A stretch of DNA of 24,482 nucleotides from Methanoregula sp. (GCA_028711405.1 JAQTSH010000004.1:1-24482), one strand, 5' to 3'. Counted from the stretch's first letter, positions 1-8,463 are shown. Program-made: numbers and translations. The notes: generated by a model from the sequence alone, not told the origin.

Positions 1-400
1 GTTGCAAGATAGCCCCCTTCGTCGAGTTTTTGGATATTGATTAAAATGAGATATTCGGACATTGGATTTTCATCTGCTCCTGTGTTTGTTATTTTTCCGG
101 GTGATAATAATAAGTTTTTGAGCGGTATGTCTATCGACATCAGAGTAAGCATAACCTATGCTGATATTTATTGCGATCCAGGCGATTGTGGGTCATGTAG
201 CGCTAATTAGTTGATATTTTATAAATCGGATGCGCCAATATCACATATAGGTCGAAACATGGTCAAACTATCAATATCCCATTGTGGGGGACTGACAGAT
301 CTTTACCTTGTTCGCTTTTCCTGATAAGACTTTAATGTTTACAATAAAAAAATAATATCAGCCTATTATAGGATCACGACCCCTCATGGCGGTTAGCATA
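1..400. other. AT-rich region without a convincing gene
   Basis: This stretch is clearly more AT-rich than the rest of the window. The only open frame I can point to is a 54-codon plus-strand frame at 46-210, which ends in a Cys-rich tail (CDPGDCGSC) but has no ribosome binding site. A frame open from the window edge closes with TAA at 42-44 and could be the last codons of a gene that starts outside the window. A TATA-like TTTTATAAAT lies near 218-227. Nothing here matches a family I recognise. It may be decayed coding DNA or a spacer. Confidence 0.4.
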
Positions 401-420
401 AAAACCGACAAGCCGGTTTT
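401..420 (-). terminator. Hairpin downstream of gltX, probable terminator
   Basis: This is a perfect 7-bp inverted repeat (AAAACCG ... CGGTTTT) with a 6-nt loop. It lies about 105 nt past the gltX stop codon and ends in a T-rich arm on the minus strand. The same CCGG-type stem with A/T flanks occurs twice in the RNase J-fni spacer (around 4741-4765 and 4851-4872), which suggests a terminator-like family of hairpins. The distance from the gene leaves its role uncertain. Confidence 0.45.
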
Positions 421-524
421 CATATGCGCTGCCTGAACTGACATTGTTCACCCGTTTTTCTGTTGAGGGGAATGTCATAGGGTTTGATGGATACGGGATA
501 GGTACAAAATACGTTTACCCGTCC

Positions 525-2219
525 TCACGTGTGCGTGAAGTATGCCCGGATCCTGTTTTCAGAGACTGCATCGATCTTCACAAACCCGACCCGCTCAAAT
601 TGCACGACCCTGCCCAGCTCGGAACGAACCGCAGGTTCGCACGCGCCGGTCATCTCTCCATCCGGTGTGAGAACGGTACAAGGTACAGACTCCTGCGCCG
701 GAAGCCACTGGATGATATGAGCTTTTGCCGCACGGGCGTCCGCGAGCCAATCCCCCGCATAGGTGAACGAGGGGGTGGCGCCGTCCCACGCAAGGCTCAC
801 GTTGAAGAGGTCTTTCAACCGCACCATGGTCACATCAGGTCTGAGTTCAGCCCCCGGCAGCAGCACAGAGCCGGAAAAGGTGAGCGTCCGGACGCCACGG
901 GCGGCATCGCCGGGATGCAACTGTGCATGTGCCACGTGGTGCGGGGCGCCGGTGATCGTGGCAGTGACCGGATCCGGCACAAAGAAGTACCGGTTCGCCA
1001 CCGGATCGACGAGTTTTTTGTTCTCAGCGAAGAGGTTGTCCCACGAGAACGAGATGTCGGTGTCCCCGATACCGATGGCAAGCATCGCGTTCTTCACCGC
1101 CTCCGGACTGATTCCCCGGCGGGCGAGCGCCCGGAGCGTACCGAGCCGGATATCGTCCCACCCGCTGTACACGCCGTCATCGATCCCGCGCCGCATCTGC
1201 GAGGTCGAGAGCACCACGCCCTCGATCCCCATCCTGCCATAGTGCCGGTACACCGGCACCTTCCAGCCGAAGTGGTCGTAGATATAGCGCTGGCGGCGGG
1301 TGTTGGCGATATGGTCCTTGCCCCGGATCACGTGTGTCACACCCAGCAGGTGATCATCCGCGACGACCGAGAAGTTCATCAGCGGGTAGACAAAGGCATC
1401 CGCTTTTTTCGGGTGCAAAGGAGCATCGAGGATCCGGAAGATAGGGAAATCCCGCATCGCCGGGTCCGGGTGCTGGAGATCCGTCTTCACCCGCACCGTT
1501 ACCTCCCCTTCAGCAAATCCATGGGTGAGCATCTTCTCCCAGAGTGCGAGCCCGGTCTCCACCGGCTGGTCACGGCACGGACAGGCAACCTTTGCCTGCT
1601 TCAGTTCCTTGAAGTGCTCGTTGTCACAAGTACAGACATACACTCCGCCGCGTTCGATCAGCTGACGGCAGAGATCATAGTAGAGTGGAAGCCGGTCGCT
1701 CTGCGTGACGGTCTCGGTGATCCCGAGCCCGAGCCACGCGATATCCTCCTTCACCATCTCGTATGCATCAGGATCGACACGTTTTGGATCGGTATCCTCG
1801 ATGCGCAGGATATACCTGCCCCCGTACTGCTTCACGTATGCATCGTTCAATGCCGCTGCACGGGCATGCCCGATGTGAAGCGGTCCGGACGGGTTTGGCG
1901 CAAACCGCATCACGACGCCGTGCTCGGATCCCTCCAGATCGGGCAAGCCCTTCCTGTGCTCGTGTTTGGCAAAGAGCGCCGCGTACTGCTCCGGGGCATC
2001 CGCCTGCAACCGTACCACCCGTGCATCGGCAGAGAGTGCCGCAACCTCGGCAATCGCCTCTTTTGCAAGCGCCGAGACTTCCTTCGCCCGGGACCGCAGT
2101 TCCGGGTGAGTGCCCATCACCATGCCGATCACCGCTCCCGCCTGCGGCACACCGCCGTGCTTCACCGCGTTCTGGAGCGCACACAAAAAGAGGGCGCTCT
2201 TCGGGTCAACCCCGGTCAT
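525..2219 (-). CDS. gltX: Glutamyl-tRNA synthetase (archaeal type)
   Basis: This cytoplasmic class I aminoacyl-tRNA synthetase charges tRNA-Glu, and in most archaea the Glu-tRNA(Gln) that is later amidated. The 564-residue protein has an archaeal N-terminal extension of about 100 residues. It is followed by the Rossmann catalytic domain with RFAPNPSGPLHIGH (HIGH at 115-118). The KMSKS equivalent is STSQMRRG at about 338-345, the degenerate form typical of archaeal GluRS. Cysteine pairs C196/C198 and C213/C215 form a likely zinc site. The C-terminal beta-barrel region follows. The ATG start is 1 nt past the idsA stop and is preceded by GGAG with about 8 nt spacing inside the end of idsA, so translation is probably coupled. 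It is the last gene of the RNase J-idsA-gltX unit. Confidence 0.96.
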   Translation of the reverse strand: MTGVDPKSALFLCALQNAVKHGGVPQAGAVIGMVMGTHPELRSRAKEVSALAKEAIAEVAALSADARVVRLQADAPEQYAALFAKHEHRKGLPDLEGSEHGVVMRFAPNPSGPLHIGHARAAALNDAYVKQYGGRYILRIEDTDPKRVDPDAYEMVKEDIAWLGLGITETVTQSDRLPLYYDLCRQLIERGGVYVCTCDNEHFKELKQAKVACPCRDQPVETGLALWEKMLTHGFAEGEVTVRVKTDLQHPDPAMRDFPIFRILDAPLHPKKADAFVYPLMNFSVVADDHLLGVTHVIRGKDHIANTRRQRYIYDHFGWKVPVYRHYGRMGIEGVVLSTSQMRRGIDDGVYSGWDDIRLGTLRALARRGISPEAVKNAMLAIGIGDTDISFSWDNLFAENKKLVDPVANRYFFVPDPVTATITGAPHHVAHAQLHPGDAARGVRTLTFSGSVLLPGAELRPDVTMVRLKDLFNVSLAWDGATPSFTYAGDWLADARAAKAHIIQWLPAQESVPCTVLTPDGEMTGACEPAVRSELGRVVQFERVGFVKIDAVSENRIRAYFTHT

Positions 2220-2220
2220 G

Positions 2221-3186
2221 CTAATAACTCCGGGTCACAAAGAATTCGCCGATCTCCATAAGGAGCGTCCGCTCTTTCGATGGGGGGAGGATGGCAAGAT
2301 GCTTGTTTGAGTCCGCCACAAGGTCGGCGGCAATCTGTCTGACCTCATCGATCACGCCGGCATCGGTGAGCTCCTTGACTGCCATGTCGATCTCTGCATC
2401 GGTGAGCTCGCGCCGGTATTTCGCAAGATCGACACCTTTCTCCCGAGCTTTTATCATGATCAGGGTCTGCTTCCCCTCACGGAGATCCGATGCCCGGTCT
2501 TTTCCGCTCTTTGAAGCGGGTGTTAACAGGTCGATCAAGTCATCCTGGATCTGGAATGCGATCCCGGTGTTCAACCCGAAATTGTAGAGCGTCCTGACCT
2601 GCTGGGCGTTGCCCCCGGCAAGGATGCCGCCGATCCCGGCTGCCGCTGCGTAGAGGACCCCGGTCTTCTTCTTCACCATCTCCAGGTACTCGTACTGGTC
2701 AACATCGTTCCGGTGCTCAAATGCCATATCCATGTGCTGCCCGGCACAGATGTCGGCACAGGCACGGGCAAGCATCGTCACCGCACGGGTCTTTGCCTCG
2801 TCCTTCGCCTTTGTCAGGCAGAGATACTCGAAGGCACGGGCATACAAGACGTCGCCGGCAAGGATGCCGGTCGGCATGTCCCATTTCGTGTGCACGGTCT
2901 GGACACCCCGGCGCAGATCATCATCGTCCATGATATCGTCATGGATGAGCGTGAAGGTGTGCGTCAGTTCGAGTGCTAAGGCTGCCTGAAGGCAATCGTC
3001 GGAGCTCCCCGGCTTCACTGCGTCGGCAGAGAGTATGACCACTGCCGGGCGGAGCCGTTTTCCCCCGGCTGCCAGCAGGTGGGCAGACGCCTTGTTCAGT
3101 TCTCCCGTGGTATTGACAAAATACCGGTCGATCATCTGGTCGATCGTCTTTGCGACAGCATCGAGATATGGTGCAAGTTCTGACAT
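2221..3186 (-). CDS. idsA: Geranylgeranyl/farnesyl diphosphate synthase (trans-prenyltransferase)
   Basis: This enzyme condenses IPP with allylic diphosphates to make the C20 chain for archaeal ether lipids. The 321 residues contain GKRLRP at 42-47, the first Asp-rich motif DDIMD at 83-87 followed by DDDLRRG, and the second motif DDLID further on. Phe78 sits five residues before the first Asp motif. In archaeal type I synthases an aromatic residue there limits the product to about C20, so GGPP is the likely product. I chose the ATG at 3186 over an upstream TTG at 3192, because GGGGAT sits 6 nt before the ATG and would abut the TTG. It lies 14 nt after RNase J and 1 nt before gltX. It supplies the product of the mevalonate cluster just upstream. 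Confidence 0.93.
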   Translation of the reverse strand: MSELAPYLDAVAKTIDQMIDRYFVNTTGELNKASAHLLAAGGKRLRPAVVILSADAVKPGSSDDCLQAALALELTHTFTLIHDDIMDDDDLRRGVQTVHTKWDMPTGILAGDVLYARAFEYLCLTKAKDEAKTRAVTMLARACADICAGQHMDMAFEHRNDVDQYEYLEMVKKKTGVLYAAAAGIGGILAGGNAQQVRTLYNFGLNTGIAFQIQDDLIDLLTPASKSGKDRASDLREGKQTLIMIKAREKGVDLAKYRRELTDAEIDMAVKELTDAGVIDEVRQIAADLVADSNKHLAILPPSKERTLLMEIGEFFVTRSY

Positions 3187-3200
3187 AACCAATCCCCGTT

Positions 3201-4538
3201 TTAGTTCAGTTTGAGCCTCTGACCGTTCCGCATGATGTGGACGGTGGAATGTAGCGTATAGCCGAGCTCGCCTGCGAACTCCGCGTATGCTCCGGTCATC
3301 TTGATGTGCCCGTGAGCCGGGATGATGTGCTGCGGGTTTAACAGGTTGATAAACTCGTAATGGTCTTCACGGTAGGCATGCCCGCTCACGTGGAGATCTT
3401 CAAAGATCCGGGCTCCTGCCATCTTTAAGTGTGCCTCGACCATGTAGCGCTGCCCGAAGTTCATCGGGTTCGGGATCACGTTTGCCGAGAAGAGGACTTT
3501 ATCTCCCTTCGACAGCAGGTACGGCGTATCGCCGAGCGCCAGGCGGGTGAGAATGGAGCCCGGTTCGCCCTGGTGCCCGGTGATGATCGGCAGGAACTTG
3601 TCCTTGCCCGCCTTCATCATCCGGCGCAGCGTCCGGTCAACGGTCCGCCGGTTGCCAAAGACACTTGTGGATTCGGGGAACGAGACGAGTTTCATCTGTT
3701 CGGCGGTGACGGAATACTTCTCCATCGAGCGCCCGAGCAGCACCGGCTTCCTGCCAATCTCGTGGGCGCATTCCGCGATCGTCTTGACCCGGGCGATATG
3801 CGATGAGAACGTCGAGACGAGGATCGCGCTCTTGTCGTCCTCGTAACTGGTGATCGTGTCCCGCACGATATCCCGTGCGATCCGTTCGCTGGGACAGCGC
3901 CCCGGTCGGTCAATGTAGGTGCTCTCGACAATCAGGGCGAGCACACCCTCTTTTCCGATCTGCCGGAACCGTGCGAAGTCCGGCGGTTCCCCGATCACCG
4001 GCGTGCGATCAAGTTTGAAATCGCAGGCATAGACGATCGCGCCATGCGGCGTGTGCAGGACCGGTGTCACCGTGTCGATGATCGAGTGCTGCGTCCGGAC
4101 GAACTCGAGAACGAGGGTCGGCGAGATCGTGTAGCGCTGCCCGGACTTCAGGGCGAAGAGCTTGTTGTTTACCCCGAACTTCTGTTCGCCGGAGATCTGC
4201 TGCCGGATCAGTTCGGTCGCGTACGGTGACGCGATGATCGGTGCGTTATACCGGTGCGCCAGTTTCGGGATCGCGCCGATGTGGTCGAGGTGCCCGTGGG
4301 AGCAGACGATCGCTTTGACCGTCCCTTCGACCGCGTTCATCAGGGTATCGTCGGGTATCGCCTTGATCTTGATCAGATCAAGGGAGTGCATGTTCTCCAG
4401 TTCTGCGTCCTCGTGGATCATGACCTGGTCGAGGCGCAGTCCCATGTCAAAGATGACAATCTCTTTTCCGACGCGGACTGCGGTCATATTTCGCCCGACC
4501 TCATCATATCCGCCTACGGCAATAATTTCTATATCCAT
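3201..4538 (-). CDS. Archaeal RNase J (beta-CASP metallo-beta-lactamase ribonuclease)
   Basis: This is a predicted 5'-3' exoribonuclease of the beta-CASP family that acts on RNA in the cytoplasm. From the ATG at 4538 the protein is 445 aa, the usual length of archaeal RNase J. Zinc-binding motif SHGHLDH is at 80-86 (H81, H83, D85, H86), with further ligands at H151 and D173. The C-terminal part has the beta-CASP-type motif HVSGHAYRED and PAHGH. The open frame extends 54 codons upstream of this ATG, but that part looks non-coding. AGGAAAG about 7 nt before 4538 decides the start. In this neighbourhood archaea often place RNase J between IPP isomerase and prenyl synthase. The 388-nt spacer upstream suggests its own promoter. 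Confidence 0.9.
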   Translation of the reverse strand: MDIEIIAVGGYDEVGRNMTAVRVGKEIVIFDMGLRLDQVMIHEDAELENMHSLDLIKIKAIPDDTLMNAVEGTVKAIVCSHGHLDHIGAIPKLAHRYNAPIIASPYATELIRQQISGEQKFGVNNKLFALKSGQRYTISPTLVLEFVRTQHSIIDTVTPVLHTPHGAIVYACDFKLDRTPVIGEPPDFARFRQIGKEGVLALIVESTYIDRPGRCPSERIARDIVRDTITSYEDDKSAILVSTFSSHIARVKTIAECAHEIGRKPVLLGRSMEKYSVTAEQMKLVSFPESTSVFGNRRTVDRTLRRMMKAGKDKFLPIITGHQGEPGSILTRLALGDTPYLLSKGDKVLFSANVIPNPMNFGQRYMVEAHLKMAGARIFEDLHVSGHAYREDHYEFINLLNPQHIIPAHGHIKMTGAYAEFAGELGYTLHSTVHIMRNGQRLKLN

Positions 4539-4698
4539 AATGTTCTTTCCTGTTTTTTGTTGTGTGATTCCGGTTAAAACGGATGTCACGTGTTCCTGTT
4601 CTATTGTGCGCCGCTGCCGGCTCACCGGTGTCAGTATGAAATCCGGTATCGGCATAGGGTGGCATGATGATCGCCTGAACCAGCATGCCTCATCACTC

Positions 4699-4918
4699 AT
4701 TGAAAACGGCTTTCGCCGTTTTCAGGCTGTATGTTTCTTTAAAAAACCGGCAAAGCCGGTTTTTTAGGACTTTAAACCCGGAAGGTTCATCGTCTTTTTG
4801 AATTTCCATTGAAAACGGCTTTCGCCGTTTTCGGGCTGTAGGTTTGTTTGAAAACCGGTAAAAGCCGGTTTTTTTTGGACTTTAAACCCGGAAGGGTTCT
4901 CGTCTTTTTTGAATTTTT
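4699..4918. repeat. Tandem 109-bp duplication, each copy with two hairpins
   Basis: Copy 1 runs 4699-4807 and copy 2 runs 4808 to about 4918. By eye they are nearly 90 percent identical. Each copy holds a first hairpin, GAAAACGGC-TTTC-GCCGTTTTC (stem of 9-10 bp), and a second CCGG hairpin. In copy 1 the second is an 11-bp stem AAAAAACCGGC with an AAA loop; in copy 2 it is AAAACCGG with a 6-nt loop. A conserved tail GGACTTTAAACCCGGAAG follows each. It lies directly downstream of the fni stop on the minus strand. A duplicated terminator or RNA-processing site is the simplest reading. Confidence 0.85.
4741..4765 (-). terminator. Perfect 11-bp hairpin with T6 arm
   Basis: AAAAAACCGGC-AAA-GCCGGTTTTTT is perfectly self-complementary apart from its 3-nt loop, so transcription in either direction yields a strong stem ending in U6. 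It lies between the isomerase and RNase J genes, both on the minus strand, and probably separates their transcripts. A weaker relative is at about 4851-4872 in the second repeat copy. Confidence 0.6.
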
Positions 4919-4926
4919 TGTATCGC

Positions 4927-6018
4927 TTACCGGTTGATTCGTGGGGGATATTCTTTTCCGATCTGTTGTCGGGTGCGTCCCGTGATATACAACCGTGCTT
5001 TTCGTAGATCGGTAATCCGGGCTGATCCGGTGAGGAACATCGCCACTGACAACTCATGGTGGATCCCGTCGATCTGCCGTGCCAGCGCGTCATCGCTCTC
5101 AAGAGCCGGTCTCAGGAGCGGGAGTGCCATTCCGCACAGGTCTGCGCCGATGGCAAGACACTTTGCACAGTCCATGCCGCTCCGTATCCCACCGGATGCG
5201 ATCACCGGTCCGCCGGTAGCCAGCACTTCGGCAAGGCTCACAACCGTCGGGATCCCCCAACCGGAGAAGACTTCGCCGAGTGATTTCAAGTGCTGATCTG
5301 CGGCGTTCCTGCTCTTGTCAGCCCGGACGCTCTCGACCGCTGCCCAGGATGTCCCGCCCCAGCCACCAATGTCGATCGCCCCGGCACCGATTCCCCAGCA
5401 CTGTCGGGCAGTCTTCGCGGAGATCCCGCAGCCGGTCTCCTTGACAATGACCGGCACCTTCGACTCTGCACAGAGCGATTCAATCGCGGCGAGGCACCCG
5501 ATCGCATTGTGGTCGCCTTCCGGCTGGATCGCTTCCTGCAGGAAGTTTGCGTGGATCGCGATCGCATTCGCGTCGATCTGCTCCACTGCCTGTTCCGCCC
5601 ACCCGTTCCCGTGGTCCCGGAGCTGGACTGCGCCGAGATTTGCGACAAGGAACGCATGCGGGGCTTCGTCCCGTACGATCGAGAAAGTGTCTGCAAGCGC
5701 GGGGTTCTCGAGCGCTGCCCGCTGTGAACCGACGCCCATGCCGATGCCGAAGCGTTCAGCCATGCGGGCAAGCCGGGCGTTCACCTCAATTGTTCCGGGA
5801 TGACCGCCGGTCATCGCAGAGATGAAGAGCGGGGAGGCGACACGGTGGTCCAGAAACCGGGTGGAGAGGTCGATGGTACCCATATCGCATTCCGGCAGTG
5901 CGTCATGGACAAACCTGATATCCCCGAATCCGGCATCGCCTGCCTCAACCGCTTCCTCTGCACAGATGCGCAGGTGATCAAGTTTGCGCGACGATGTAAA
6001 CCGTTTCTTGTCTCCCAT
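4927..6018 (-). CDS. fni: Isopentenyl-diphosphate delta-isomerase, type 2 (FMN-dependent)
   Basis: This flavoenzyme interconverts IPP and DMAPP using reduced FMN and Mg2+. The 363-aa protein has the N-terminal SSRKLDH motif, SAMTGG, HANFLQEAIQPEGD (the type 2 motif with the Mg/active-site Gln-Glu), the FMN-binding GGWGGTSWAAVE and GGIRSGMD of the TIM barrel. I chose the ATG at 6018, which is preceded by GGTGA, over a GTG one codon earlier. It starts 4 nt past the stop of the isopentenyl phosphate kinase gene, whose product is its substrate. Both are in the minus-strand isoprenoid group after mevalonate kinase. It is followed by the duplicated hairpin spacer, so it probably ends that transcript. 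Confidence 0.95.
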   Translation of the reverse strand: MGDKKRFTSSRKLDHLRICAEEAVEAGDAGFGDIRFVHDALPECDMGTIDLSTRFLDHRVASPLFISAMTGGHPGTIEVNARLARMAERFGIGMGVGSQRAALENPALADTFSIVRDEAPHAFLVANLGAVQLRDHGNGWAEQAVEQIDANAIAIHANFLQEAIQPEGDHNAIGCLAAIESLCAESKVPVIVKETGCGISAKTARQCWGIGAGAIDIGGWGGTSWAAVESVRADKSRNAADQHLKSLGEVFSGWGIPTVVSLAEVLATGGPVIASGGIRSGMDCAKCLAIGADLCGMALPLLRPALESDDALARQIDGIHHELSVAMFLTGSARITDLRKARLYITGRTRQQIGKEYPPRINR

Positions 6019-6022
6019 CACT

Positions 6023-6778
6023 TCACCCGACTCTCACTCGTGTCCCGCCGTGGTTCGCCCCGGCAAGGAACGCCCCGAGCTGCGAGACATGAAATATGTC
6101 TGACCCGATACCCGCGTCTGCGAGTTCGAGCAGTTCATTTAACTTCCCTCTCATTCCACCGGTGACATCGGTATGTAACGAGTTGCCGATCTGGAGGGCA
6201 GGCGCTGTCTTCTTTGTAATCTCAGGGACAACGCGCCCTCCATCCAGCACTCCCGGTACGTCGGTGGCGAGCCCTACCCGGCTGCACTGCAACGGCACAG
6301 CGAGATACCGCACGAGCTGGTCGCCCGATACGATGCAGGCTCCCCGCGAGAGGTCCATCACCACGTCGCCGTGGATCACAGGGACCATCCCGAGATCGAG
6401 CATCTTTGTTATATGACGGCTCTCGAATGCGACAAGCCTCCCGTTATCCGCGAGTCCGGTATGGAACGGGTGAACGCCGATTGCCGGCACCCCGCACTCC
6501 CGGAGTGCCCGGACGACCTCTTCATTCAAGCCGCTGACCACCCGGTGGGTGATCGCGATACCTTCGGTCTGACCGGCAGTGGCACCCACGTCCAGCCGGT
6601 ACCGTTTCGCTTCGGGATGCCCGCACGATCCGGCGCCATGAACGATGAGGATCCGTTCCGTGTGTGCACTCGCAATCGCCTGCGCGACCGAAGCCAGTCG
6701 TTCACGGTCGATGGCACAATCTGAGCTTTTGTCAGTAATGACGCTCCCGCCAAGTTTCACAAAAGTAAGGTCAGACAT
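6023..6778 (-). CDS. Isopentenyl phosphate kinase
   Basis: This amino-acid-kinase-fold enzyme phosphorylates isopentenyl phosphate to IPP with ATP, the late step of archaeal mevalonate pathways. The 251 residues begin with the nucleotide-binding FVKLGGSVITDK. They carry HGAGSCGH, whose last His (H54) matches the catalytic His of characterised archaeal enzymes. The common Phe before GH is Cys here. ATDVPGVL near residue 176 is the usual substrate/ATP loop. Its ATG overlaps the end of the mevalonate kinase gene by 8 nt, and IPP isomerase follows 4 nt after its stop. The position between those genes separates it from other amino-acid kinases such as UMP or acetylglutamate kinase. Confidence 0.92.
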   Translation of the reverse strand: MSDLTFVKLGGSVITDKSSDCAIDRERLASVAQAIASAHTERILIVHGAGSCGHPEAKRYRLDVGATAGQTEGIAITHRVVSGLNEEVVRALRECGVPAIGVHPFHTGLADNGRLVAFESRHITKMLDLGMVPVIHGDVVMDLSRGACIVSGDQLVRYLAVPLQCSRVGLATDVPGVLDGGRVVPEITKKTAPALQIGNSLHTDVTGGMRGKLNELLELADAGIGSDIFHVSQLGAFLAGANHGGTRVRVG

Positions 6779-7640
6779 TCCGCTCCTTTTTGACCCCTTC
6801 TGTGTCGATACCCGTCATGATCGCCCGTGCATCGCAGGCTTCGATTGCACCGGCGACCCTTTGTTTGTGCTGGCGGGGACAGAGAGCAACCATACACCCT
6901 CCGCCACCGGCTCCCGTGAGTTTTGCCCCGAATGCCCCCGCTGACCGGGCGGCGAGGACGAGCCGGGAGAGCTGGGGGTGCCCGACACCAAGCGCATCTA
7001 AGAGTGCGTGGTTCATGTTCATGTAATGCCCGAGTTCTTTTGGGTTGGTGAGATGGTGGATGGCAGCAAGGCTTACCCCTTCAATCGCGGAGAGGATAGG
7101 ATCAACGATCTCCGGGTGCATTCGCTTTAACTCGGAGACCTGCTCCACCATCTTTGACGTGCTGTGCGAGACGAGGGAATCGCCAATGACAAGGTGCATA
7201 TTCTGGGGCGGGAGCCGTCTTCGGGAGTTACCGGTGACAAGGACGATCCCTCCGTATGCGGAGACGGTTGTATCCGTTGGGCTCGCCCGCCCTTTCTGCA
7301 CCTGTTTCTCGATCTCGAATGCCATGTTGGCGATCTCCTCGCGGGTCTTCTCCTTCCCGAACTCGTCGTTGATTGCGGACAGGGTGGCAACTGTCACTGC
7401 GGCAGATGACCCCAGACCCGATGAGCTGGGAATCTGGGAGTTGATATAGACGCTCCCGGTCACGTCCATCATATCGAAACACCCGTCGATATACGGGGAT
7501 CTCGCCCGCTGCGGGCGCGTGGTATTCCGGACCGTCACAAAGACACGGGGCTTGATCGCCATCGCAATACCGGGCTTGCCGTACACGACCGCATGTTCTC
7601 CGAAGAGAAACACCTTACCCGGCGCACTCCATGTTGCCAA
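6771..7640 (-). CDS. mvk: Mevalonate kinase
   Basis: This GHMP-family kinase makes mevalonate-5-phosphate from mevalonate and ATP. The 289-aa protein has the N-terminal SAPGKVFLFGEHAVVYG, the glycine-rich ATP loop PSSSGLGSSAA at 71-81, GRASPTDTTVSAYGG with catalytic Asp123, and the C-terminal LTGAGGGGCMVAL loop. The start is TTG at 7640, supported by GGTGAT five nt upstream and by the family-typical first residues. It begins 1 nt past the MEMO gene stop and overlaps the next gene by 8 nt. No phosphomevalonate kinase or decarboxylase gene is in the window, in line with the archaeal variants of the pathway whose middle steps are encoded elsewhere. Confidence 0.95.
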   Translation of the reverse strand: MATWSAPGKVFLFGEHAVVYGKPGIAMAIKPRVFVTVRNTTRPQRARSPYIDGCFDMMDVTGSVYINSQIPSSSGLGSSAAVTVATLSAINDEFGKEKTREEIANMAFEIEKQVQKGRASPTDTTVSAYGGIVLVTGNSRRRLPPQNMHLVIGDSLVSHSTSKMVEQVSELKRMHPEIVDPILSAIEGVSLAAIHHLTNPKELGHYMNMNHALLDALGVGHPQLSRLVLAARSAGAFGAKLTGAGGGGCMVALCPRQHKQRVAGAIEACDARAIMTGIDTEGVKKERNV

Positions 7641-7641
7641 C

Positions 7642-8430
7642 CTACATCACCGCAATGGCTGCGTACCCCACGACCTCGCGGTGGTCTCCGGTCACATCCC
7701 CGCTGGTCGCGTACCGGATCAGTTCTCCCTTCGTTGCCCCAAGCATGCTACATGCTGTAACCATGACAGAGATCGGACCATAGCCGCAGGCGGACACGCC
7801 TCGTTCCTCGATCCGCCGGTAGAACTCTTTCACATCCAGGGTGCGCAACGCTTCGATCGCGTACAGATCTTCGGTCTTTGCCCGTGTTTCCGGCACATAA
7901 TGCGAGAAGTCGCTTGATGCGATAATGCGGATCTCCCGTTTTGTCCGGCGGGCAGCATCGACGATCTTCCCGGCAAGCGGGGCAACGCCGGAAATATCCT
8001 GCACGCCCATCATGACAGGTGCAATCCGTGCACGGGGGAACCGGTACTTCACGAACGGGACCTGCACCTCGATCGAGTGTTCATCCCGGTGGGAGAACTC
8101 GTCAATCTCGATGTCCAGCGCTTTGACAAAATCCGCATCCGTGTCCACGACCCCGAGGGGTGTCTCCCACGGGATCACAGAACCGCAGGTGGTATACCCC
8201 CGGTGAGACGGTCCGACAAGAACAAAAGTCCCGGAAAATCCGGAAGGAATTGCAGCGAATGCGCAGGCAGCCACCTGTCCTGAATAGATATAGCCGGCAT
8301 GGGGTGATACGACCCCAAGGGCATTTCCCCCCGAACGGGCTCCGGAGAAGAATTTCTCTAGGAGCTGCTCAAGGTGGGAGGGATCCCGCGGGTAAAACAT
8401 ACCCGCCACAGCGCAAGAACGCATCTTCAT
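7642..8430 (-). CDS. MEMO1-family protein
   Basis: This is a homologue of human MEMO1, a fold related to extradiol dioxygenases, whose archaeal role is unknown. The 262 residues keep the family's putative metal and active-site positions: SPHAGYIYSG (H44), GPSH (H76), DEHSIEVQ (H118), ASSDFSHY (D174, H177) and SACGYGP (C215). It sits directly upstream of mevalonate kinase with a 1-nt gap. This recurrent archaeal context has led to guesses of a role in or near isoprenoid synthesis. The ATG at 8430 has only a weak GAGG and an alternative ATG lies at 8424. A TATA-like box about 28 nt upstream allows a leaderless transcript. Confidence 0.92.
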   Translation of the reverse strand: MKMRSCAVAGMFYPRDPSHLEQLLEKFFSGARSGGNALGVVSPHAGYIYSGQVAACAFAAIPSGFSGTFVLVGPSHRGYTTCGSVIPWETPLGVVDTDADFVKALDIEIDEFSHRDEHSIEVQVPFVKYRFPRARIAPVMMGVQDISGVAPLAGKIVDAARRTKREIRIIASSDFSHYVPETRAKTEDLYAIEALRTLDVKEFYRRIEERGVSACGYGPISVMVTACSMLGATKGELIRYATSGDVTGDHREVVGYAAIAVM

Positions 8431-8454
8431 CGGATCAACCCTCTGGTCGTCCTG

Positions 8455-8463
8455 TTATATCTA
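8455..8463 (-). promoter_or_regulatory. TATA-like box before MEMO-mvk unit
   Basis: TAGATATAA on the minus strand is centred about 28 nt from the MEMO start codon. That is the distance expected from an archaeal TATA box to the transcription start. If used, the transcript would be leaderless or nearly so, which fits the weak ribosome binding site of this gene. It also follows a T7 tract that could end the rps2 transcript. Confidence 0.4.

Larger units (their letters stand above)
4539..4926. other. 388-bp spacer between fni and RNase J
   Basis: The spacer holds no gene. Its right half (4699-4918) is a tandem duplication of a 109-bp unit with two hairpins per copy. Its left half (4539-4698) precedes RNase J and should contain the promoter of the RNase J-idsA-gltX unit, but I see no convincing TATA box there. 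Long open frames across this spacer read through hairpins and look spurious. Confidence 0.6.

Noticed and set aside
444..2261. 605-codon open frame opposite gltX
   Set aside because: It is a mirror of the gltX gene in GC-rich DNA, with no motif and an Arg/His-rich composition. gltX on the other strand has all synthetase signatures.
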